From positions 248,001-312,000 of the forward strand of contig OW569362.1 in assembly GCA_937625935.1 (NCBI GenBank): a stretch of 64,000 nt of DNA, written 5' to 3'. Numbering within the stretch: the first letter of the stretch is position 1; each line of letters opens with the position of its first letter. This stretch comes from Tetramitus jugosus. Its lineage: Eukaryota; Heterolobosea; Eutetramitea; Acrasida; Vahlkampfiidae. The notes beneath the pieces were generated by a model that worked only from the letters and a program-made list of their open reading frames with translations, was not told where the DNA came from and made no database searches. This document shows positions 49,036 to 58,390 of the stretch, piece after piece. Both the position numbers and the translations under genes were made by a program.

Positions 49036-52000
49036 TTATAAGCCAAAGAAGAATTTAACAGGCGGTGATTCTTTGTCGTTTGCTTGTGCATAGGAAGAAT
49101 CATTGTGCAACGATTGTGTACTCACATCGTCATTGTTTCGTCTTCGTTTCTGATCTGGTTCTTCTGGCATTTGACTCAGATTACAGGCATCGAGAACAGC
49201 ATCAAAATCGATGTCATCAAATTCTTGGCCTGGCTTGATTTCAATATCACTATCTTCCAGTGCAGTGTGCTTTTGTTCTTGTGAATCACGAACTCTCTTG
49301 GTATTGTTGTTACTTTGCGCAGTAGAGGCAAATAAATGTCTGGGAGTGGATCTTAGTGGAGTTGACTGGGATCCCAGTCTCGACTTGCGAGAAGAGATGG
49401 GAGTTGATTGACTGGGAGAGAACATAAATTTTGCAAATGGCGAGGCAGTGGCCTCAGACTTTTCTGTTGTGTCATTGACCTTTCTTTTGGGAGTCTCAGG
49501 GTTTGAAGGTTTCGTTCTTGCAGGAAGCTTTGGTGTTGCAGGTTTGGGAAGTACAGGCTTTGCAACTTGTTCCTTCTTCTTTTGTTGTGCAGTTTGGTAC
49601 ACTGAACTCACGTCGTCGTCATCATCAGAGTCAAGTCCACTAGAAAATGGTAAAGTTATTGGTTTTCGAGGCCTTAGTGTACGCTGCTCTGTGATCGATT
49701 CATTCTCGATTGTATCCTCCTCGTGAACAAAATCATCTGCGGTGTTTGAGTTATCAGGCTTTGTGTTACTCTTTTTCACAGGATTCTCCTTAGTTAGTTG
49801 TTGTTGGCGGGCTGTGCGAATTGGTGGTGCCTCTTCCCTTCTTGCTACAGAAGTCGTAGCTCTTGTATCTGTACTACTGCTTGACTCGGTTGAAGAACTG
49901 AAGAAGCTACGTTTAAATACATAGTTGGATTTTTGACCTTCATATTTCTGCTTTGCTATTTCTACAATATCTGTGTTACCTTGGAAGAAGAAATCTGCCA
50001 AGTTAGCCGAAGTCTTCTTTGCGGTAGTTTTAGCTTTTCCCTTGGAGAGTGTACTTCTGACTTTTGGTGATTCTGTTCTTCTTGTTGGTATCGGTTTTGG
50101 TTCCGGTTCTGGATCTTTGAATTCTTGTTCATCATTTTCATCTTCTAGAATAATCTCGTTGTCATCTTCATCATCGAAAAATCCAGCCTGTTTGGTAGTT
50201 CCAGTAAATGACTCGTCCACATCAAAATTTTCTATATCGTCCAGTGCCCTATTAATCTCGTACTTTTGTTCGCTTTCTTCAGTGGACATTGTTTGATCCA
50301 TTCCTTCATATTTTGAATACTCAGAGTCATCCCATTGATTGACTTCATTCTTTGCATCCAATGTCTCACCCAATACTTCGATTTTTCTTTGAATTAGCGG
50401 CCATAATTCATCATCTAGAGTTCCCTTGGCCAGCAAGTACTGAATGGTCACCGTATGTGTTTGACCAATTCTATGAACTCTATCCTCTGCTTGAAGCAAG
50501 GTACCAGGTGTCCAATATAACTCTGCAAAGATAGCTGTTGAGCAAGGTGTAAATGTGAGACCAACACCAGCAGCAGTTATACTCAAGATGGCTACTCGAT
50601 ATTCACTATTATGTCTGAATTCGTCGACCAGCTTCTGTCTCTTACCTTGTGCTGTCGAGCCATCAATTCGAATATATTTCGTCTTGCTCTTCTTTACCAC
50701 CTCCTCAATACCATCTAAAACGTTCAAATGGAAACCAAATATCAAAAATTTGACTCCTTTGTCAAGAAGATCTGAAACGTATGCTCGAACTGCCTTTAAT
50801 TTTGCAGTACCAGTCTTATTAAACATTTCCAACCACTTATAATTTTTTCCTCGTTCTTTGTACTCGTGTTCCTCCATACTCTTTGCTTGCATCATTTCCT
50901 TGGCAATTGATTTTCGCTCAGAAGCAGAAGACTTTAAAGACTTCAGATCTTTGTCCTCTACACATAAATGAATATATTGTCTATTTTTCGTTGGTAGTTC
51001 GGTCAATACGTCATTCTTTCTTCGTCTAATCATCACTGTTCGCGATAGCAAATAATTTAATTCTGTTAGATTCGATGATCCTCTTCTATCGATTCCAAAT
51101 GTTGTTTCCTTTGCCTCACAATACCGCTTCGAAAAATCATCATATGACAACCACCATTTTCCTTGCATAACGAGATCAATTTGAGGATAAAGTTCAATGG
51201 GTCTCGACAATGCTGGTGTACCAGTAATTAGAATAACTCGTTCGGCATTCTTGAGAAGAGGTCGAATATTTTTGACACGATCTGTTCTCTGATTTTTTAA
51301 ATTATGACTCTCATCCACAATGGCACATCCAAAGTTTCGCTTTAGTAAGTCTTCGGTGTTTTTTGCTGCCAACTCGTACGATATAATATTAATTTTGTTG
51401 TTCGGTTTGATATGACTTGAAGTAATGACATTAATATGTTCGGGGTATATGCCCAACCATTTCTCCAATTCGTTACTCCAGTTGTATCTCAATGTAGCAG
51501 GACAAATGATCAGTAGTGGCCAGTTCTCTTTAAAATAGTAAGCAATAGACATGGCTTGCATGGTCTTTCCTAAACCCATCTCATCTCCAATTAAGCATCT
51601 ACCATTGCGTGAAATACCAAAGATAACACCTTCCTTTTGGAAAGGACGCCATGCTTTCACGAGTGATGCAGGGAATTTGCTCCAGTCCACTTCAGAATCG
51701 TCCTTTGTATTTACAGGCTTGAAGGGTGTAATGAAACTGACCACAGAATCAGGTATGTCTTGTATAAATATTCTAGTGTTCGGCATGGATCGTATTAAAT
51801 TTTTGATTGCATCTCTTTGAGAATATGGGAACATCCACTGTTTGTCATTTCTCTTGATGGCAGACAGTTCCTCTGATTTCTTTTCAAACAAACACGAAAT
51901 GGCATACCGCAACGGCTTATTCTTGTCAGGTAAGGACACAAGCACGTACAAGTCAGAGTTGTCACTGAATTGTACGGTTCGCTGATCATTCTTCTCATTG

Positions 52001-52839
52001 CTTTCGTCGTCTTCATCTACAGTGGCATAACTCTTGGAACACAACTCAAATCTCACCATTTGATCCGGTGGAATCGATGAAGTTACTGGTACACTTGCAT
52101 GACTCCGATTATAATCTCCACCTGCAGTAATAATACCATTATGAACTACAGAGTCTGCCCAAACAAAATGACAACTCTGTTCCTTGGGACATGTCCAAAA
52201 TGGTCTACCCTTGTTAGGTCCCTCCTTTCTTGTAATTCTCTGTATACATTCCACTTGATGCTTGGGACAGAGTGGCGCCGTACTGCTACTGCTACCATCT
52301 TCACCATTGTTGTCATTATTCTTACTATTACTACATGCTCCTCCACTACTCTCACCACTACCAGAGTAAGACCGATAATCATCACCATCACCACTACCAC
52401 CATACTGAACCGAATAATTGCTCTTGTTATCCTCAGTGGCAACAGCCGCAGCAGGACTAGTATAAATACGAGTAAAAAAGGATGGTTGATCAGCTCCTCC
52501 TGCACCACTACTGTCACTACGGTTCATAGGACTCCTATTGACAAATGAAGTATTGGGTGATGCAGCAGTCGTTGATAAGATGGAGTGTCTATGAGCAGAT
52601 ACCATGGGAGAAGACCGATGATTCATCAATGAGGAGGCCGATCGTGGAGAAGAGAAAGATGACGAAGATTTTGACGAGTCAACCATGGTTGGGTCATCCC
52701 ATTTGAAAAATCGACAGGCATCCAATCGTTTGGCACACTTCCAGTACTGCTTCCCTTGATTTTCATTGTTTTTTTGAGATGTGAGACGAATGGCGTTCAT
52801 TCCACAATAACATTTTATGACTCCACTTTGCTCGGACAT
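49036..52839 (-). CDS. SMARCAL1/ZRANB3-like SNF2 ATPase with two GRF zinc fingers
   Basis: 1267 residues from ATG. Two GRF zinc fingers start the protein: IKCYCGMN ... KQYWKCAKRLDACRFFKWDD at about 8-50 and LCPKHQVECIQ ... GRPFWTCPKEQSCHFVWAD at about 190-235. A HARP-like region follows (KKSEELSAIKRNDKQWMFPYS). The SNF2 core is at about 400-840: LIGDEMGLGKTMQA (Walker A), LIICPATLRYNW, IVDESHNLKN (motif II, DESH), LITGTPALSRPIELYPQ, KFLIFGFHLNVLDGI, ILSITAAGVGLTF and LLQAEDRVHRIGQ (motif VI). Core and spacing follow SMARCAL1 and ZRANB3, annealing helicases that remodel stalled replication forks. The long disordered C-terminus is acidic and Ser-rich; NLADFFFQ and the last residues KFFFGL recall PCNA- or RPA-binding peptides but are not canonical. 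Confidence 0.85.
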   Translation of the reverse strand: MSEQSGVIKCYCGMNAIRLTSQKNNENQGKQYWKCAKRLDACRFFKWDDPTMVDSSKSSSSFSSPRSASSLMNHRSSPMVSAHRHSILSTTAASPNTSFVNRSPMNRSDSSGAGGADQPSFFTRIYTSPAAAVATEDNKSNYSVQYGGSGDGDDYRSYSGSGESSGGACSNSKNNDNNGEDGSSSSTAPLCPKHQVECIQRITRKEGPNKGRPFWTCPKEQSCHFVWADSVVHNGIITAGGDYNRSHASVPVTSSIPPDQMVRFELCSKSYATVDEDDESNEKNDQRTVQFSDNSDLYVLVSLPDKNKPLRYAISCLFEKKSEELSAIKRNDKQWMFPYSQRDAIKNLIRSMPNTRIFIQDIPDSVVSFITPFKPVNTKDDSEVDWSKFPASLVKAWRPFQKEGVIFGISRNGRCLIGDEMGLGKTMQAMSIAYYFKENWPLLIICPATLRYNWSNELEKWLGIYPEHINVITSSHIKPNNKINIISYELAAKNTEDLLKRNFGCAIVDESHNLKNQRTDRVKNIRPLLKNAERVILITGTPALSRPIELYPQIDLVMQGKWWLSYDDFSKRYCEAKETTFGIDRRGSSNLTELNYLLSRTVMIRRRKNDVLTELPTKNRQYIHLCVEDKDLKSLKSSASERKSIAKEMMQAKSMEEHEYKERGKNYKWLEMFNKTGTAKLKAVRAYVSDLLDKGVKFLIFGFHLNVLDGIEEVVKKSKTKYIRIDGSTAQGKRQKLVDEFRHNSEYRVAILSITAAGVGLTFTPCSTAIFAELYWTPGTLLQAEDRVHRIGQTHTVTIQYLLAKGTLDDELWPLIQRKIEVLGETLDAKNEVNQWDDSEYSKYEGMDQTMSTEESEQKYEINRALDDIENFDVDESFTGTTKQAGFFDDEDDNEIILEDENDEQEFKDPEPEPKPIPTRRTESPKVRSTLSKGKAKTTAKKTSANLADFFFQGNTDIVEIAKQKYEGQKSNYVFKRSFFSSSTESSSSTDTRATTSVARREEAPPIRTARQQQLTKENPVKKSNTKPDNSNTADDFVHEEDTIENESITEQRTLRPRKPITLPFSSGLDSDDDDDVSSVYQTAQQKKKEQVAKPVLPKPATPKLPARTKPSNPETPKRKVNDTTEKSEATASPFAKFMFSPSQSTPISSRKSRLGSQSTPLRSTPRHLFASTAQSNNNTKRVRDSQEQKHTALEDSDIEIKPGQEFDDIDFDAVLDACNLSQMPEEPDQKRRRNNDDVSTQSLHNDSSYAQANDKESPPVKFFFGL

Positions 52840-53102
52840 GATTTGTTGTTTACTGATTGTCTCCTGTTGATCTTCTTCCCAGACTCACAAGCTGTGTTTG
52901 TTTCTGTTCGTGGGAGTTTTTCTATGCAAATTATTACTGGAAGAATTGTTGTTTTAATAAATTTCCGATCGAATATGTCCGCGATTGAAAAAGGAATTTC
53001 GAACTTCAATTTCGATCTGTGCAAAACAAGTTTTCATCACAACAAACACACAATTAACAACAACAAAAACAACATCAAATCAACAACCAAACAACAACAA
53101 CA

Positions 53103-55139
53103 ATGAGTGCATTTACCAAAGAACTTCGTCGTAGAGAAAAACTAAAACAACAACAACAACAAGATGACTCTGAAGAAGAAGAAGATCACTTTGTTGAACA
53201 ACAACCGAAAAAAATGAATGTTTTTGCATTGTTGAACGATGAAGATGAAGACAACTCCAATTTTGATGATGATGACAATGAAGAAGAAGAGGATGCGCCA
53301 TCGAAAAAAATTTCTATTGAAAATTTGAAACCATCGTCTTCGAAACGCGCGCAAAAAAAGAATCAAAAGAAAATTTTGAAACAATTGGAGGAATTGAACC
53401 TCGATAGTAATGATGATGATGATGAAGATGATGAAGATGGAGAAGCAATGACGACATCTGCACTGTCAAACAGCAACAAGAAGAAAAAGAGCAAGAAGAA
53501 CAAGAAGGCCAATAAGAAGAAGCAAAAATCAAGTGGAGCATCTCCGATTGATAATGAAGTGAACGTGAATCAGACAAATGAAGATGATGAATTTTTGGAA
53601 AAGGAATTCCAAAAGGCCATTGCGCAACAACAGGATGGTGGAAGAGAAGCAACTGCTGTGCAGGGGGTTGGAAGCAGCATGAATTATCATCAAGATTTGG
53701 ATCTGTTCAAGGTGGATTTCAGTTATTTGAATCCGGATTATGAATTTAAAAAGTTGTTTGGTGGTAGAGCGTTTTCAGCTGCCAATCAACAGTCCACCAG
53801 TGATCAGAATCAGTATTTGCCTGATGTGATACGTAACAATAGGCATCATTCAAAGATGAGATCACTGAACAATAGTTCTGCGTTTTCCAAGAGTCATGCG
53901 TTACAATTGGTGACATCGAAGCCTCATTGGCCTCACTATGTCCCACTGGGTCTCACTTGTACGTTGGACAAGGTGATTGGAGGTGTGAATGGTACTCAAT
54001 TGGAACTGTATGTGATTGATGACTCTCTGAATGATACATACAAGATATTACAACGCTCCTATGCGCAAGCCATTTCATCACATGATCCTGAAAGTCTGAT
54101 GGCTATATTGCAAAGAGAGCATCCATATCACATTCATACATTGCTTCAATTAGCAGAAGTGTTCCGTACCATGTATCATGAAGCAGATCAAGCCCAAGAC
54201 TTGATCGAGAAGGCATTGTTGGCGCTGCAACACGCACTCAACTCCAATGCCTTTATTCGATCATTGAAAGAAGGAAGAGCCCGTCTACCATATAATCACG
54301 ATTTGAATCGTGTGTTCTATCATGTAGTATTGACTCGGTTACATACTCTAAGCAGGAGTGGCGGTCATGCAACAGCATTTGAACTGTGTAAGTTGCTGTT
54401 TAGTTTATCTCATATCGACAGTGTGTCATACGATCCTGCACACATTTTATTATTCTTGGATTACTATGCACTTCGTGCTGGAAAATATGATTGGATGGTG
54501 AATCAAGTACTTCCATACTTTGATCGTATTTCGGATCCAGAAGCAGGAAGAATGCCGCCATCACTTCTGCCCAACTTTATATTCGCAAAAGCCTTCTGCT
54601 ACTACTTTATGAATGACATGCTCAAGGCGAATGAGGCACTTCAATCCGCCTTGATTATGTGGCCAATGACATTAGGTGTAATTGTGAATGAAACTGCAGG
54701 CGACCAGATCCCAACCTGGGAGAGAATAACCAGAAATTCGATATTTACCGATCATGTCTGTCCATCACCTCTGCTATCCCGACTAATGCATATTGCTGTT
54801 CAAAGACATGTATTCTTCTGGAAGCAAGATCCTCAAATGCTGCGCTGGTTGAAGCAAAATGTGGAGTCTATTGTCAACCAAGGAGGCATTGGCAGTAATG
54901 AGTTTAACGTGAAGCAGAAGGAAGCGTTGAAGTTAAGGAAAAAGGTTTATGATGATGTTGCCATTGCAACAAGTTATGAGAATGTGTATGAACAGGAAGT
55001 AATGGGCAACATTCTACCAATGCAAGAGGAAGACGCTCTGTCTACTCTCAACGGACAATCCCAACAACAGAATCCTGTGATAGCATTCCTCTCTTCTCTT
55101 CTCCCATGGACCAACACTGGCCAGAATACCCCTCAATAA
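53103..55139 (+). CDS. TCF25: TCF25/Rqc1-like protein (ribosome quality control)
   Basis: 678 residues. The N-terminus (MSAFTKELRRREKL then Gln/Asp/Glu/Lys-rich runs) is like TCF25/NULP1. The family domain spans about 200-640: SYLNPDYEFKKLFGG (family: LNPxxELKRxFG), a WPHYVPLGLTC stretch (family: W.P...GLSM), FRTMYHEADQAQDLIEKALLAL, RLPYNHDLNRVFYHVVLTRLHTLSRSGGHATAFELCKLLFSL (family: RLDYxxxENRxFFxALxxxMxxLxxRGCxRTALEFCKLLLSL), and DPAHILLFLDYYALRAGKYDWMV (family: DPLxxxLxIDxxALRAxxYxWLI). Yeast Rqc1 directs ubiquitin chains in the ribosome-associated quality-control complex. The conserved family positions are well kept. It is divergent from the SNF2 gene over 263 bp. Confidence 0.9.
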   Translation: MSAFTKELRRREKLKQQQQQDDSEEEEDHFVEQQPKKMNVFALLNDEDEDNSNFDDDDNEEEEDAPSKKISIENLKPSSSKRAQKKNQKKILKQLEELNLDSNDDDDEDDEDGEAMTTSALSNSNKKKKSKKNKKANKKKQKSSGASPIDNEVNVNQTNEDDEFLEKEFQKAIAQQQDGGREATAVQGVGSSMNYHQDLDLFKVDFSYLNPDYEFKKLFGGRAFSAANQQSTSDQNQYLPDVIRNNRHHSKMRSLNNSSAFSKSHALQLVTSKPHWPHYVPLGLTCTLDKVIGGVNGTQLELYVIDDSLNDTYKILQRSYAQAISSHDPESLMAILQREHPYHIHTLLQLAEVFRTMYHEADQAQDLIEKALLALQHALNSNAFIRSLKEGRARLPYNHDLNRVFYHVVLTRLHTLSRSGGHATAFELCKLLFSLSHIDSVSYDPAHILLFLDYYALRAGKYDWMVNQVLPYFDRISDPEAGRMPPSLLPNFIFAKAFCYYFMNDMLKANEALQSALIMWPMTLGVIVNETAGDQIPTWERITRNSIFTDHVCPSPLLSRLMHIAVQRHVFFWKQDPQMLRWLKQNVESIVNQGGIGSNEFNVKQKEALKLRKKVYDDVAIATSYENVYEQEVMGNILPMQEEDALSTLNGQSQQQNPVIAFLSSLLPWTNTGQNTPQ

Positions 55140-55140
55140 A
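55110..55140 (+). repeat. TCF25 3'-end segment duplicated downstream
   Basis: The last codons and stop of TCF25 share about 27 of 30 positions with 56004-56033. Matching blocks are ACCAACACTG, CAGAATACC and TCAATAAA. The copy lies 890 bp further on, on the other side of the decayed coiled-coil region. One two-base substitution and small gaps separate the copies. Confidence 0.6.
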
Positions 55141-55349
55141 ATCTGTTCTCGTTCACACTGAACATGTGTTGTATTTCGCTGTTTTATGGTCGCTTGATGT
55201 TCTTCTCAAATTTCTCCAACATCCATGCCTCACTAGACTCCCCCAGCTTATTTTCCTTCTCGAGCCATTCTGCCGACCAGTCTGGTGAGAATACTATCCA
55301 ATGAAGCTGTACTTGTTGTTCGACTCAATGATGGGTCGTATCCAAGTTA

Positions 55350-55730
55350 AGCCTCCTTGATATTAAAGCACAGATCTTAGAAGAAGCAAAACTTGTGAGA
55401 CATCTCCAACAACAAGAGCAAGAATTAGAAGAAGTTCAGTATAAGTTAGCAACAGCTACAGGAGCTAGGAACAACTCGTAGAGGGTTGAGAGAAGCGAAC
55501 AAGAGGTTTGAAGACACTCATATAGAGTTAGAAGAAGCGACCTACACAATCCTCTCGCAAGAACAAGAATTGAAGAGAGTAAGATCTTTGCTCGAACAAC
55601 AAGACGCAGAGATAACCCGTCTTGAAGCTATGATCTCGTAGAGCATGACTTGAATGGTTCTACCGTGAGTGATGAAACTCTCAATTCAACTATTGGCTCC
55701 GAAATGAGTGATACTCTTCCTGAATCTTAG
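55350..55730 (+). pseudogene. decayed coiled-coil gene with two frameshifts
   Basis: Three segments of the plus strand read in different frames as one coiled-coil protein: 55350-55481 (EEAKLVRHLQQQEQELEEV region, ending in TAG), 55459-55641 (LREANKRFEDTHIELEEA and EQELKRVRSLLEQQDAEITRLEAM, ending in TAG) and 55641-55730 (Ser/Thr-rich tail, DETLNSTIGSEMSDTLPES, ending in TAG). Segments one and three share a frame; the middle one is shifted. The heptad-like Leu/Glu/Gln pattern crosses the breaks. No spliceosomal GT...AG pair explains the shifts. A sequencing indel is possible, but two separate breaks plus a missing N-terminus suggest a decayed gene or a remnant of a duplicated one. I do not recognise the family. 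Confidence 0.55.
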
Positions 55731-56099
55731 AGCCAAACCTAATATTCAGGCCGCTATGAATTGACATGACAGATTTCAGAGGATGTATCTTTTGTGTTTG
55801 TTCAATAAACCGTCATTCTTCATTGGTGGTGCATAGTATCATTGAAGCTCTGAGGACTAGTCATACTTCAGGTCTTTGTGAGTCTGATGAGAATCCATTT
55901 CATCAACGGATGTCTCTCTTTGGAGAGAGTAAATCATGCAGATCCATAGCATTCATAGGTGCTTGGTTTTTATTGTAAAACTGAACTCGATTGTCCATCA
56001 ATCAACCAACACTGATCAGAATACCTCAATAAAGATTCAGAATCACGACCCAATTTTTGAACAGAAAGCACGTTAGTCTCGCCCTCATCGAGATTCCCA
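55731..56099. other. intergenic region after the coiled-coil remnant
   Basis: It contains the copy of the TCF25 end (56004-56033), an AATAAA near 55805 and a 70-codon frame at 55766-55978 with no motif. Frame and composition give no sign of a functional gene. Confidence 0.45.
56004..56033 (+). repeat. copy of the TCF25 3' end
   Basis: Near-identical to 55110-55140 in the same orientation (about 27 of 30 positions aligned with gaps). It includes the equivalent of the TCF25 stop and its AATAAA-like context. The two copies bracket the decayed coiled-coil sequence. Confidence 0.6.
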
Positions 56100-56681
56100 T
56101 TACGATAGAACGGCTTGTTCAGTGAGTGACATTCTTCGAACTTCTCTCTCGAATTTCTGCATTCCTTCTTCTTCCACATTGTTTGCATAGGGCCAACTAG
56201 CATCATTTGATGGAGATTTAGCATCAAACTCCACGTTCTGAGCTTCCTCCACAAATTCGAAATTGTTTGGTTGGTGAACGATGGTTGGACTAGGGAATTG
56301 ATAAGACGATAAATTGGTGAGAATTTCTTGTGCTGATGGCCGTCTTTGTCTTTCAATCACATAATGATAGAGTTGTTCGTTGGAGCATTGCACTTCACGC
56401 TCATCCAAGTCCTCCCAACCATCGAGATGTTGTTTCCTTGGTGCTTCAGGCAATATTTTCTTCACTTGAGGTGTTGCTTGTGGTTCAACGATTGGTTCCT
56501 TTGTATTTCCTTCTGATTTAGGAGCTAAACTATCTCCAGGGTTCATACTCTTGTTCTCCTTGATATCCGAGGATTGAGAGGCAGGTATCGTGATTGGAGA
56601 AATGTTTGTCGTGGCTTGATAGGTTATGACTTGAGGAAAATCGTCATTCAATGTGTTTTGGTGAGAGAATATGCAACCCAT
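56100..56681 (-). CDS. predicted myristoylated and palmitoylated protein, unknown
   Basis: 193 residues from the first ATG (56681); the frame opens on TTG earlier. The N-terminus is MGCIFSHQNT, a strong dual acylation signal: Gly2 for myristate and Cys3 for palmitate, with Ser6. The rest is mostly disordered, Ser/Pro/Glu-rich, with an acidic C-terminal half. A segment with EQLYHYVIERQRRPSAQEIL (about 115-135) looks helical and is the only part that seems structured; another is MQKFEREVRRMSLTEQ near the end. No family is recognised. The acylation suggests a plasma-membrane or endomembrane adaptor. Confidence 0.55.
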   Translation of the reverse strand: MGCIFSHQNTLNDDFPQVITYQATTNISPITIPASQSSDIKENKSMNPGDSLAPKSEGNTKEPIVEPQATPQVKKILPEAPRKQHLDGWEDLDEREVQCSNEQLYHYVIERQRRPSAQEILTNLSSYQFPSPTIVHQPNNFEFVEEAQNVEFDAKSPSNDASWPYANNVEEEGMQKFEREVRRMSLTEQAVLS

Positions 56682-56962
56682 GTCTGGTGAAGGAATAAGA
56701 AAGTTGAAACAAGGAAGGTTATTGAGACACAAGAATGAATGATGAGTCTTTTGTTTCGTGATATCGGGCCTGGAAGATGTAGTCTACATAATCAGTATTT
56801 TAAGGATTTGATATTCGAATCCAACCCGAGATTCTGATGGAGATATCGGATGGTTCGTAGTTAGTTGTCTGATTCCTTCCTTGCGGGCTTTACAATGTAG
56901 GGGAAAAAGTTCCCTGTTTTGATGGAACGAACATTTCGGAGAACGACCAAAAACCAACATTG

Positions 56963-58069
56963 ATGACAAAGAAAGAAGACCGGCGGCGTGTGGTCTGTGT
57001 GACAGGTGCGAGCGGTTTCATTGCATCTCATATTGTCCATGAACTTTTGCAGGACGACCGTTTTATCGTACATGGAACAGTGAGATCCCTTGCGATGCGT
57101 GACAAGTATTGTCATTTGCTTTCGTTGCCAAGTTCCTCAGAAAGATTGCACTTGTTTGAAGCAGATCTATTGAAGGAAGCAAGTTTTGATGAAGCACTTT
57201 TGAATGTGGACTATTTGATCCATACTGCGTGCCCTTTTTATCTAACACCATTCACAGCTGACTGTGAGGGAGCTCAGGAAAAACTAGTCAATCCTTCATT
57301 GAAAGGAACGTTGAATGTACTTCGATCTGTGGAAAGAGTTTGTCTGAATACTTTGAAGCGGATCGTGTACACGGGCAGTACGGGCTCGCTCGTTGCTTTT
57401 CAAGATCGCGAATTTGGCAGAGTATACACGGAAGAAGACTGGAATGAAAAGTCAACAATTGATCACAATGCATTTGCGTACTCCAAGACAATTACGGAAA
57501 GAGCTATTTGGGATTGGCACCGGAATGTCTCAGAACGATATGGATCTGAGATGCAATTGGACATATGCACAATACTACCTTCACTTGTCATTGGGCCAAT
57601 TCTCAATTATTATCGCATTCGAACATATGGTATAAATGACATGAGTCAGAGTCTTAAGCTGTATTGGACCAACATTCAAAAGAAGAAGTTAGATCCCGAA
57701 AAGGGACATACCATAGGAACAAATGGTTTCAGCATTGTTGATGTCAGAGATGTCGCTCGACTGCACCGAATTGTACTCGATCATCCAAAAGCTTCACAAC
57801 AAAGATATGTTGCTTTCAGTGGAAAGGCTCAATGGATAAAGGTGAATCGATTGCTCAAGGATCATTTCCCGCAATTCTCTGCCAGTATCCCACTCGAAGT
57901 TGTGAGTGATCTGAGCGAGGATGTTGCCTTCTGGCGCATGATTTGCTTCTCCAGTGAGAAGGTATTGCATGAAATACCAGAACTTGGCGAGTTTAGAGAG
58001 GTGAATACATGTCTAATTGATATGATCCAAAGTATGTTGGATCACAATCTGTTGGAGATTTCAGCCTGA
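56963..58069 (+). CDS. extended SDR, dihydroflavonol/cinnamoyl-CoA-reductase-like
   Basis: 368 residues from ATG 56963. The N-terminal Rossmann fold has VVCVTGASGFIASHIVHELL (TGxxGFIxxH), a turn with HGTVRSL (NADP(H)-type basic residue), FEADLLKEASFDEAL and VDYLIHTACPF (family: VFHxAxP). The catalytic residues are the Ser and Tyr-Lys of YTGSTGSLVAF and AFAYSKTITERAIW (YxxxK). A later ICTILPSLVIGPIL segment matches the family LPxxVxGP. Members reduce dihydroflavonols, cinnamoyl-CoA, or carbonyl compounds such as methylglyoxal with NADPH; the substrate is unknown here. No membrane or targeting segment is seen. Confidence 0.85.
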   Translation: MTKKEDRRRVVCVTGASGFIASHIVHELLQDDRFIVHGTVRSLAMRDKYCHLLSLPSSSERLHLFEADLLKEASFDEALLNVDYLIHTACPFYLTPFTADCEGAQEKLVNPSLKGTLNVLRSVERVCLNTLKRIVYTGSTGSLVAFQDREFGRVYTEEDWNEKSTIDHNAFAYSKTITERAIWDWHRNVSERYGSEMQLDICTILPSLVIGPILNYYRIRTYGINDMSQSLKLYWTNIQKKKLDPEKGHTIGTNGFSIVDVRDVARLHRIVLDHPKASQQRYVAFSGKAQWIKVNRLLKDHFPQFSASIPLEVVSDLSEDVAFWRMICFSSEKVLHEIPELGEFREVNTCLIDMIQSMLDHNLLEISA

Positions 58070-58390
58070 TAAAAAGGATATAGTTTCGATTACTGTGAGC
58101 ACCCTGGGGTCATTGCAGAGCTTCTAAAGTGCTTCCACAGACATAATGAGGTGCTTCCCATATCATTGGTAAAGTAGATACAACCATACCAACTACCGTC
58201 TTGCTACTATGGTGTTTTCAGTCCAATTGAAATGCTAATGTTGCCAGATAACGCCCACACTCGCTCTTCATATTCCCCAAGATCCATTTTTCCGAAAATA
58301 AATATGGGAAGGATTTCTTTCGCGCCAAAAATCTCATCAGACGCAAAAACAATAGAAGAAGAGCCATAACTGAACATCAACAGAAAAACA
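58070..58390. other. intergenic region between the SDR and SWC4 genes
   Basis: 321 bp between two plus-strand genes. A minus-strand frame at 58207-58401 begins on GTG, overlaps the SWC4 start and has no motif. No clear promoter box was found. Confidence 0.45.

Noticed and set aside
53113-53652. Minus-strand frames opposite the TCF25 N-terminus
   Set aside because: Low-complexity shadows of Lys/Asp/Glu codons; no motif and no plausible start.
55267-55350. An extra upstream frame segment of the coiled-coil remnant
   Set aside because: It has 27 codons in another frame without coiled-coil pattern; too short to attach to the pseudogene with confidence.
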